Assembly: GCA_947177845.1 (NCBI GenBank)
Contig: CAMWVZ010000022.1
Coordinates: forward strand, 1 to 11,490
Source: an uncultured Bacteroidales bacterium
GTDB lineage: Bacteria > Bacteroidota > Bacteroidia > Bacteroidales > P3
Direction of reading: 5' to 3'
Length of the DNA: 11,490 bases
The notes beneath the pieces are model-generated. The model was not told the origin of the DNA. It did no database searches and saw only the letters and a program-made list of their open reading frames with translations. Below are positions 1 through 5,596 of the stretch, piece by piece (within the stretch, counting starts at the first letter, position 1; each line of letters opens with the position of its first letter). The translations under genes were made by a program, and so were the position numbers.

Positions 1-1
1 G

Positions 2-73
2 AAGGGCGGTCCGGCTGCGGAACAGCCTACGGCTGGCCCCGGTCCCGATATGCCGGTCCCTGTGGCTGAATAA
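2..73 (+). CDS. C-terminal tail of an unidentified upstream gene (partial)
   Basis: An open frame enters from the left edge and stops at TAA 71-73, 7 bp before the adenosyltransferase start. The 23 visible residues run KGGPAAEQPTAGPGPD and then MPVPVAE, a low-complexity Pro/Ala/Gly-rich tail of the kind that ends many soluble or ribosome-associated proteins. This is too little to name a family. The same strand and very short spacing suggest it is the gene before the adenosyltransferase in one operon. The other two + frames close within the same stretch or lack a natural continuation, so this frame is the best candidate, but a non-coding reading cannot be excluded. Confidence 0.5.
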   Translation, partial: KGGPAAEQPTAGPGPDMPVPVAE

Positions 74-80
74 GTGTTAA

Positions 81-626
81 ATGAAGATATACACGAAAAC
101 AGGCGACGGGGGGACGACTTCGTTGATAGGAGGTCGGCGGGTGAGCAAGGCCGATGCGCAGGTGGAAGCCTACGGCACGTTGGACGAGCTCAATTCGTGG
201 ATAGGTTTGGTGGCCTGCGACCTTTGGGAAGTCGAACCCTTGCACAAGGTGCTTTTGCACATACAGAGCGTGCTGTTTAAAATAGGCGGCTTCTATTCCT
301 TCGATTTCGCATCGGGAAAGTCTTTCGATTATCCTTTTGTGGAAGACGCCGATATCGAGGAGTTGGAGAGATGGATCGACGAACTCGACGCCACTCTCCC
401 GCCTCTCGACAATTTCATTCTGCCCGGAGGCACGCCCGCTTCCTGCCACGCGCATATAGCCCGCACGGTCTGCCGACGGGGGGAGCGCGCGTTGATAGGT
501 CTGGTGGAACGCGTGAACGTCGAGGCAACGCGCGCTTGCACGGCACAACGTTATATCAACCGTCTTTCCGATTTCCTTTTTGTGCTGGCGCGTTATCAGA
601 ACGAAGTGCCCAAAGCGAGTTTTTAG
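81..626 (+). CDS. PduO-type cob(I)alamin (cob(I)yrinic acid a,c-diamide) adenosyltransferase
   Basis: This 181-residue cytoplasmic enzyme transfers the 5'-deoxyadenosyl group of ATP to reduced cobalamin, making adenosylcobalamin for enzymes such as methylmalonyl-CoA mutase. The PduO family signature is complete. The N-terminal ATP-binding loop TKTGDGGTTSL is at residues 5-15, GTLDELNSWIG at 32-42, LPGG at 114-117 followed by HIARTVCRRGER at 125-136, and the C-terminal helix YINRLSDFLFVLAR at 158-171. The length is normal for the family. The ATG at 81 is chosen because MKIYTKTGDGG is the usual family N-terminus. No Shine-Dalgarno sequence precedes it, as is common in Bacteroidetes. It follows the upstream stop by 7 bp and precedes tgt by 17 bp, so it is probably mid-operon. 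No riboswitch or B12 transport gene is visible in the window. Confidence 0.95.
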   Translation: MKIYTKTGDGGTTSLIGGRRVSKADAQVEAYGTLDELNSWIGLVACDLWEVEPLHKVLLHIQSVLFKIGGFYSFDFASGKSFDYPFVEDADIEELERWIDELDATLPPLDNFILPGGTPASCHAHIARTVCRRGERALIGLVERVNVEATRACTAQRYINRLSDFLFVLARYQNEVPKASF

Positions 627-643
627 CATTCAAGAGTAGGACT

Positions 644-1780
644 ATGCAGTTTACCTTACAGGCAAAAGACAGCCAAAGCAAGGCCCGTGCAGGGGAAATC
701 CTCACGGCGCACGGCAAGATACAGACCCCTATTTTCATGCCTGTGGGTACGGTGGGGTCGGTGAAAGCCGTGCAGATTCCCGATTTGATTGAGGATGTCA
801 AGGCTCAGATTATCTTGGGCAACACCTATCATCTGTATCTGCGCCCGGGGCTGGAGGTTCTGCGGGCGGCGGGCGGCATTCAGAAGTTCAATGCGTGGAA
901 CCGCCCCATGCTTACGGACAGTGGCGGCTTTCAAGTATATTCCTTGTCGGGCACCCGTAAGATTCACGCCGAAGAGGGCGTGGAATTCCGCTCGCATATA
1001 GACGGCTCCAAACATTTGTTCACCCCCGAAAAGGTAATGGATATAGAACGCTGCATAGGCGCCGACATCATGATGGCTTTCGACGAATGCACCCCTTATC
1101 CCTGCGAATACGGCTATGCCCGCAAGTCCATGGAAATGACGCACGCGTGGTTGGACAGATGTGTGAAGCGTTTTTGCGAAACCGAGCCTCTCTACGGCTA
1201 CGAACAGGCTTTGTTTCCCATTGTGCAGGGGAGTGTCTACAAGGATTTGCGCAAGATTTCGGCGGAGAAAATCGCCTCGGTGGAAGTATCGGGAGGCTGT
1301 GCCATCGGAGGTCTTTCGGTGGGCGAACCCAAGGAAATCATGTATGAACTCACCGAGTTGGTCTGCGATATTCTGCCCACCGACAAGCCGCGCTATCTCA
1401 TGGGGGTAGGAACACCCGAAAATATCTTGGAGGGAATTTCGCAAGGTGTGGATATGTTTGATTGTGTGATGCCTACACGAAACGGCCGCAATGCCATGCT
1501 CTTCACCAAAAACGGCATCATGAACATGAAGAACAAGAAGTGGGCGGATGATTTCTCGCCTATCGAGGAAGACGGCGCAAGCTATGTGGACACCCTCTAT
1601 ACAAAAGCCTATCTGCGGCATCTTTTCCATGCGCAGGAATACTTGGCGGCCATGGTGGCGTCGTTGCACAATCTGGCTTTTTATCTATGGTTGGTGGGTG
1701 AAGCGAGAAAGCATATCATCGCGGGCGACTTCTCTACGTGGAAGCCTATGATGGTGAAGCGGGTGATGCAGCGTTTGTAG
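644..1780 (+). CDS. tgt: Queuine/preQ1 tRNA-ribosyltransferase
   Basis: TGT exchanges guanine 34 of tRNAs with GUN anticodons for preQ1, the committed step of queuosine synthesis. The 378-residue product carries the active-site motifs: TDSGGFQV with the catalytic Asp92, AFDECTP with substrate-binding Asp147, GGLSVGE at 222-228, MGVGTPENI at 253-261 and FDCVMPTRNGR with the nucleophile Asp273. The ATG at 644 is preferred although the frame is open much further upstream, because MQFTL followed by the barrel matches the family N-terminus and an earlier start would overlap the adenosyltransferase gene. The odd feature is the zinc site: where Zymomonas TGT has Cys-x-Cys-x2-Cys and a His 26 residues later, this protein has Gly311, Ser313 and Asp316, with His342 retained at exactly that spacing. 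The surrounding AYLRHLF and SLHNLAFYL motifs are intact, so this looks like a diverged functional enzyme rather than a broken gene. It is probably co-transcribed with the adenosyltransferase. Confidence 0.96.
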   Translation: MQFTLQAKDSQSKARAGEILTAHGKIQTPIFMPVGTVGSVKAVQIPDLIEDVKAQIILGNTYHLYLRPGLEVLRAAGGIQKFNAWNRPMLTDSGGFQVYSLSGTRKIHAEEGVEFRSHIDGSKHLFTPEKVMDIERCIGADIMMAFDECTPYPCEYGYARKSMEMTHAWLDRCVKRFCETEPLYGYEQALFPIVQGSVYKDLRKISAEKIASVEVSGGCAIGGLSVGEPKEIMYELTELVCDILPTDKPRYLMGVGTPENILEGISQGVDMFDCVMPTRNGRNAMLFTKNGIMNMKNKKWADDFSPIEEDGASYVDTLYTKAYLRHLFHAQEYLAAMVASLHNLAFYLWLVGEARKHIIAGDFSTWKPMMVKRVMQRL

Positions 1781-1786
1781 CGCGGG

Positions 1787-2983
1787 TCAGAAACTGAAAT
1801 CGGCTTCGATTTCAACAAGCAAATCGGGCCGGCATACATCGGCTTCCACAATGCTCAGGCAGGATGCCTGCGGGTAGTGGAGGCGAAATATCTCCGAAAG
1901 ATTTTCGGTATTTTCATTCGGTTTTACATAAAGTCTCGCACGGTCGAAACGCAGGTCTTTCTCCTGCATCGTATTTGCCAAATCATCAATGAAACGGAGC
2001 GTATTCTGCAACTGTTTCACCACATCGCCTTTGTCTATGGTGTCCTGTCCTTTAATGGATGCCGTGCCCGACACCATTCCTATGGCGCGGGTTCCGCCTT
2101 CTTCCGGGGTTTCGGAAAGAATCAGACACCGCCCTCTTTCAAAAAGCGGAGCCTTTTTGTCGATTTCTTCATTTCCCACTAAATAGGCCTGTCCGTAGCG
2201 GAAAGCATCGGTCTGCACGGGGCTTCGGAGCGCCGTATTGCGCGGTGCCTTTCCCTTTGTTGCCTCCGTATCGTCCACAATCACCGCATCTATGCAGATG
2301 CCCTCGTAGTCCATACCGATTCCGGTGGCGGCGGGATATTGGCTTTTGTCTTTTTTCGTTTCGTAGAAAATGCCCCGCACTTCGTTGAAAACTTGATAGT
2401 TCTGCAAGGTTTTCCCGTCTGTCACGCGCACCTTCAGAATATGGCCGATATAGTTCCACTGACGGAAAACGGCATCGAAAGAAGTGTCCGTATATGTCAA
2501 AAAGCGGGACAGCTTTTCGAAGCAACGGCGGGCGCAGGCTTCCGCGCACAAAGGTTCGTTCTTGTCGTAATCGGCCTGAAACCCCGAGGTCCACCATTCG
2601 CGAAAGCCCTCTTTTTCCACGCAAACGTGCGTCAATCCCTCCAACCGAAACGATTTCACGGCACAGTCCTTTTCGGAAACGCTCCATACCTCGGCGTTGA
2701 GCGGGCCACCCTGCAAGGGCTTCTGACACACCACCGTAACGGCGGGATTTCTTTCGGGAAAGAGGCTTTGCAGGCGGTTGTCCATATGGCGTTGAAATTC
2801 GTCCAGACACACGAAGTCTTCGGGTAGGGACGCTATGCCGATATGCACCTTGACAAGTCTTTCCCCTTGTGCCGTCTTTTGGCGCAGAAAGGAAAAAAGC
2901 ATATCCTCAGCCTCTCCGAAAGTGCTTCCGGAGGGGGTGGAGAAAGAATGATATTTCTTGTCGAGTGTCGACATTCCGCACAT
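1787..2983 (-). CDS. Chorismatase-like protein of the FkbO/Hyg5/XanB2 family (RidA/YjgF fold)
   Basis: This 398-residue protein resembles the chorismatases, enzymes that hydrolyse chorismate to dihydroxycyclohexadiene-carboxylate or to hydroxybenzoates. Family landmarks are RQWNYIGHI (174-182), YQVFNEVRGIFY (196-207), YPAATGIGM (216-224), GMVSGTASIKGQDTI (302-316) and the C-terminal CRPDLLVEIEADF (384-396), which matches the Arg...LLvEIE pattern of RidA-fold proteins. The N-terminal ~150 residues are weakly conserved, as in the family. Automatic annotation often calls such proteins endoribonuclease L-PSP or translation inhibitor, after the fold rather than the chemistry. The ATG at 2983 is chosen; a TTG at 2998 would overlap the putative promoter, and an ATG at 2974 is also possible. 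It is convergent with tgt (6-bp gap) and divergent from the DUF819 gene. No aryl-polyene, flexirubin or menaquinone genes are nearby, so the product (3- or 4-hydroxybenzoate, or another) cannot be deduced. It appears cytoplasmic, with no signal peptide. Confidence 0.75.
   Translation of the reverse strand: MCGMSTLDKKYHSFSTPSGSTFGEAEDMLFSFLRQKTAQGERLVKVHIGIASLPEDFVCLDEFQRHMDNRLQSLFPERNPAVTVVCQKPLQGGPLNAEVWSVSEKDCAVKSFRLEGLTHVCVEKEGFREWWTSGFQADYDKNEPLCAEACARRCFEKLSRFLTYTDTSFDAVFRQWNYIGHILKVRVTDGKTLQNYQVFNEVRGIFYETKKDKSQYPAATGIGMDYEGICIDAVIVDDTEATKGKAPRNTALRSPVQTDAFRYGQAYLVGNEEIDKKAPLFERGRCLILSETPEEGGTRAIGMVSGTASIKGQDTIDKGDVVKQLQNTLRFIDDLANTMQEKDLRFDRARLYVKPNENTENLSEIFRLHYPQASCLSIVEADVCRPDLLVEIEADFSF
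1795..1814. terminator. Stem-loop just past the tgt stop (possible terminator)
   Basis: There is a perfect 8-bp inverted repeat (TGAAATCG / CGATTTCA) with a 4-nt GCTT loop, 15 nt after the tgt stop and inside the last codons of the convergent chorismatase gene. Only 6 bp separate the two stop codons, so any terminator must lie in coding sequence. No U-tract follows on either strand, which argues against a classical intrinsic terminator. The role is inferred from position only. Confidence 0.3.
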
Positions 2984-2999
2984 AGTTTCAAATAACAAG

Positions 3000-3007
3000 C
3001 GAAGATA
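3000..3007 (-). promoter_or_regulatory. Possible -7 element (TATCTTCG) for the chorismatase gene
   Basis: Read on the - strand, TATCTTCG matches the Bacteroidetes -7 consensus TAnnTTTG at all fixed positions except one (C for the third T). It would place the transcription start about 12 nt before the ATG at 2983. I see no convincing -33 TTTG at the usual spacing, so support is modest. Confidence 0.4.
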
Positions 3008-3029
3008 AGGAAAATAATCATGCTTTGCC

Positions 3030-3037
3030 TACCTTTG
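3030..3037 (+). promoter_or_regulatory. Bacteroidetes -7 promoter element (TACCTTTG) for the DUF819-acyltransferase operon
   Basis: TACCTTTG is an exact match to the Bacteroidetes primary-sigma -7 consensus TAnnTTTG, and is followed by CA as in many such promoters. No clear -33 TTTG is present upstream. The motif lies between two candidate start codons of the next gene (ATG 3020 and ATG 3044). If transcription starts 4-6 nt after the motif, the ATG at 3020 is untranscribed and the ATG at 3044 is within a few bases of the 5' end. Confidence 0.6.
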
Positions 3038-3043
3038 CAACCT

Positions 3044-4246
3044 ATGACAGACTTTTTATTTGTTTTCCGATTGGCGGCGATTGTGACGCTCTATGTCGGA
3101 GGGCCGTTTCTGCTGATTTGGCTCTACAGGCGCTATAAATTTTTTTCGAAGGCGGGTACCATCGTCATGGCCTACGCCTTGGGCATCCTCATGTCGCTTT
3201 CGGGGCTCACGCATCCCGCCGCTCCCGAAGCGGCGGAAACCTTGGCTTCATGGCAGAAGGTTTTACAAACAGTATGCGTGCCTTTAGCCATTCCTCTCAT
3301 GCTTTTCTCGTCCGACTTCAAGGCTTGGACAAAAAACATGAAAGGCACTTTCGTGGCTCTCTTCTGCGGCATCGTGGCGGTGGTGACGGCTGTTGTCCTC
3401 TCGTTTCTGTTCTTTGAGAATGCGGGGGTGAACGAACTCGACAAGGCGGCCGGTCTCATGGTGGGTTTCTACACGGGCGGCACGCCCAATGTGGCCTCGC
3501 TCAATATGGCGCTTTCGCCGCAACCCACCACATTCCTGTTGGTCAATACTTTCGAAATCACCATCACCTTCTTTCTTCTCGCCTTTTTTGTGGGGGGCGG
3601 TTATAAGCTAATCCGCAAGATTATGCCTTTCAGGAAAGAGGAAGAAAACCCGAATGCGCCCGCCTCATCCACAAGCGAAGAACAGAGTTTCGAGAACTAC
3701 GAGGGGATGCTTTCGGCAAGGATTCTAAAACCGCTTGTATTGCCGCTGCTTTGTTCGATAACTCTTTTTGTTGTATCGGGCCTGTTCAGTATGCACTTTG
3801 TTTCCGAAAATTTTCAGGAAGTATCGGTAATTCTCCTTATAACCACCTTGTCGATAGGGCTTTCTTTTTGGAAAAAACTGCGTTCCACACCGCGCATGTT
3901 CGAGTTGGGAATGTATTTCATTTTGGTGTTCAGCATTATCATCGCCTCCTGTTTTCAAATCGATCAAATCGAAAGAAGCACGCTGGGGCTGATGTTTTTC
4001 ATACTGTCGGTTTTGTTGTTGAGTGTTTTGTTTCATTTTCTGTTGGCTAAGTTGTGTAAGGTGGATGCCGATATGTTCACCATTTCGGTGGTCGGATTGG
4101 TCTTTTCGCCTCCTTTCGTGCCCACCGTGGCCGGCCTGATGAAAAGCCGCCGTTGCCTTATCAGCGGCATCGTGATAGGCCTTATGGGCTACGCTTTGGG
4201 GAATTATCTGGGGATAGCCGTGTACGGGCTTGTGCAATATTTGTAG
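3044..4246 (+). CDS. DUF819-type multispanning membrane protein
   Basis: This is a 400-residue inner-membrane protein with about ten hydrophobic segments (roughly residues 4-27, 35-54, 73-88, 101-124, 137-150, 163-190, 226-252, 257-275, 286-304, 313-336 and 345-398). Family-like features are the GFYTGGTPNVASLNMAL loop (141-157), comparable to the GGT-N-A signature of DUF819 proteins, and a C-terminal FSPPFVPTVAG (354-364) followed by GIVIGLMGYALGNYLG (375-390). Transport activity is plausible from the topology and from distant similarity of the family to secondary transporters, but the substrate is unknown. A charged, Glu/Ser-rich cytoplasmic or periplasmic loop spans about 194-222. The ATG at 3044 is chosen over the in-frame ATG at 3020 because the latter lies upstream of the promoter motif. 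It is translationally close to the acyltransferase, with 4 bp between them, so the two probably share an mRNA. Confidence 0.8.
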   Translation: MTDFLFVFRLAAIVTLYVGGPFLLIWLYRRYKFFSKAGTIVMAYALGILMSLSGLTHPAAPEAAETLASWQKVLQTVCVPLAIPLMLFSSDFKAWTKNMKGTFVALFCGIVAVVTAVVLSFLFFENAGVNELDKAAGLMVGFYTGGTPNVASLNMALSPQPTTFLLVNTFEITITFFLLAFFVGGGYKLIRKIMPFRKEEENPNAPASSTSEEQSFENYEGMLSARILKPLVLPLLCSITLFVVSGLFSMHFVSENFQEVSVILLITTLSIGLSFWKKLRSTPRMFELGMYFILVFSIIIASCFQIDQIERSTLGLMFFILSVLLLSVLFHFLLAKLCKVDADMFTISVVGLVFSPPFVPTVAGLMKSRRCLISGIVIGLMGYALGNYLGIAVYGLVQYL

Positions 4247-4250
4247 CATT

Positions 4251-5591
4251 ATGGTTTATTTCAAGATTGTCGAGAGCAGGACATTCCTGTATGTTTTCAT
4301 CAAAAAATGGTTTACGTGGATTATGCGCTATGCCTATTATCGGAGATTTTACATGCGCGGCAAGGAGAATCTTCCGAAAAAGGGCACACCCGTCCTGATT
4401 GTCTCCAATCATCAGAATGCCGTAATGGACGCTTTGGCTATCGACTTTTCGCTGCCCGCCCGTTGCCGTATGGTTTTCCTGGCACGCTCGGATGCCTTCA
4501 AGAAGCCGTTTATCGCCAAAATCCTCAACTTCTGCAAGGTGATGCCTATTTTCCGTCAACGCGACGGACGCGATACCTTGGGCGGCAATCAAGCTATCTT
4601 TGAGGAATCGGCCAAGCTTATCGGCATGGGATTTCCCGTGGCCTTGTTTCCCGAAGGAAGGCATCAGGAAGGGCATTATCTCATTCCGCTCAAAAAAGGG
4701 TTCGCGCGGATTGCTTTCGAAACGGCCGAATTCCTCGGCTTTCCCGACGATATGACGGTGTTGCCGGTGGGAAACCATTATTCCGATTACTTTTCTTTGC
4801 GCAGCGATGTGTGCGTGAATTTCGGAAAGCCCGTCCCTCTCAAGGATTATTACGCGCTCTATCGGGAAAACCCCGCGAAGGCCTTGCTCAAACTCACCGA
4901 AGACATCGCGCCCGCCATCCGTGCGCTCATGCTCGACATTCCCGATGTGCCCCACTACGACACCTACGATTACCTGCGCACCGTGGTGCGGGGCGAAATC
5001 GCCTGTCGGCAAGGGCTTCGTTACGGCTATCTGCCCGACGACCTGCAGGCCGACCGTTTCTTTGCCGCCCGCATCGCGCAGTCTTCGCCCGAAGTTATGG
5101 CGGAGGTCCGCGAAAAGACGCTTCGCTATAAAAAAGAAGTGGAGGCGTTGGGGATTTCCACACGTGAAGTGGAAAGTAAGGTTCATATCGGTACATTTCT
5201 CAAGGATTTTATCTTGCTTTTGCTCGGTTTGCCTTTTGCGCTCTACGGTTTTGTCTTCAGCGGCGCGCCCGTGCTTGTCGGGCAGAGCCTGTCGCACCGT
5301 ATGGCCGCCAAGAACAAGATGCTGCAAAGCAGTATCAATTTCGTTCTCGGGCAACTCCTCTTGCAAGGCTTGTTCTATTTGGTGTATATCATCTTGTTCT
5401 GCGCGTTGTTTCCCAAAGCTTTGTGCCTAGTCTTTCTACTCACCTGCATTTTCACCCGCGCCCTTTGGCAAGACTATATGCACTTTGCAGCCGGAGCATT
5501 CCGCCGCCTGCGGGCCATGTTCATGGCCCGCCGCGTCGCGGCTTTGAAGCCGCGACGGAAAGAACTTTGCGATTGGGCACTGGACGTGTAA
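4251..5591 (+). CDS. 1-acylglycerol-3-phosphate acyltransferase-like protein (PlsC superfamily) with C-terminal membrane segments
   Basis: This 446-residue protein belongs to the glycerolipid acyltransferase superfamily, which transfers acyl chains to glycerophosphate-type lipids at the inner membrane. The catalytic motif is SNHQNAVMD at 52-60, with His54 and Asp60 in the HX5D spacing used by the eukaryotic-GPAT-like branch rather than the common HX4D. Motif II is likely near PIFRQRDGRDT (99-109), and motif III is LFPEGRHQEG (132-141). The conserved VLPVGNHY (170-177) follows. After the catalytic half come an alpha-helical region and hydrophobic segments at about 317-345, 364-388 and 390-405. 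The ATG at 4251, 4 bp after the DUF819 stop, gives a natural N-terminus; a TTG further upstream would overlap that gene. The last 30 residues are Arg/Ala-rich and are encoded by two tandem perfect hairpins (5510-5557). It converges on the FN3 gene with 5 bp between stops. The exact acceptor lipid is unknown. Confidence 0.85.
   Translation: MVYFKIVESRTFLYVFIKKWFTWIMRYAYYRRFYMRGKENLPKKGTPVLIVSNHQNAVMDALAIDFSLPARCRMVFLARSDAFKKPFIAKILNFCKVMPIFRQRDGRDTLGGNQAIFEESAKLIGMGFPVALFPEGRHQEGHYLIPLKKGFARIAFETAEFLGFPDDMTVLPVGNHYSDYFSLRSDVCVNFGKPVPLKDYYALYRENPAKALLKLTEDIAPAIRALMLDIPDVPHYDTYDYLRTVVRGEIACRQGLRYGYLPDDLQADRFFAARIAQSSPEVMAEVREKTLRYKKEVEALGISTREVESKVHIGTFLKDFILLLLGLPFALYGFVFSGAPVLVGQSLSHRMAAKNKMLQSSINFVLGQLLLQGLFYLVYIILFCALFPKALCLVFLLTCIFTRALWQDYMHFAAGAFRRLRAMFMARRVAALKPRRKELCDWALDV
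5510..5531. repeat. Perfect 10-bp inverted repeat, hairpin 1 of a tandem pair
   Basis: The arms GCGGGCCATG and CATGGCCCGC are exact reverse complements separated by two bases (TT). It lies in codons for Arg-Ala-Met-Phe-Met-Ala-Arg near the acyltransferase C-terminus. Being symmetric, it would fold in RNA from either strand, so it could also form in read-through from the convergent FN3 gene, whose stop is about 65 bp away. Confidence 0.7.
5534..5557. repeat. Perfect 10-bp inverted repeat, hairpin 2 of a tandem pair
   Basis: The arms CGTCGCGGCT and AGCCGCGACG are exact reverse complements with a 4-nt TTGA loop. It begins two bases after hairpin 1 and ends 34 bp before the acyltransferase stop and 40 bp beyond the FN3 stop on the other strand. 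No T-tract flanks it on either strand, so it is not a textbook intrinsic terminator. A role in mRNA 3'-end definition or protection for one or both convergent transcripts is possible. Confidence 0.7.
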
Positions 5592-5596
5592 GGCTG

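Noticed and set aside
371..643. N-terminal extension of tgt to an upstream in-frame start
   Set aside because: It would overlap most of the adenosyltransferase gene, and its residues do not match any TGT N-terminus, whereas the ATG at 644 does.
656..1669. Long open frame (337 codons) antisense to tgt
   Set aside because: It lies entirely within the well-supported tgt gene, its translation is rich in His/Arg/Gly with no recognisable motif, and it has no promoter or operon context. It is a codon-usage shadow.
3020..3043. Upstream ATG as the start of the DUF819 gene
   Set aside because: It precedes the -7 promoter element at 3030-3037, so it would not be on the transcript; the ATG at 3044 begins directly before the first membrane segment.
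3216..3236. 8-bp GC-rich stem with 5-nt loop inside the DUF819 gene
   Set aside because: A single 8-bp stem with a short loop is expected about once by chance in a window of this size; it lies in the middle of a gene and encodes a normal Ala/Pro loop.
4182..5366. Long antisense open frame (394 codons) across the acyltransferase
   Set aside because: It covers a gene with clear acyltransferase motifs and intrudes on the DUF819 gene; the translation shows no domain. It is a shadow frame.
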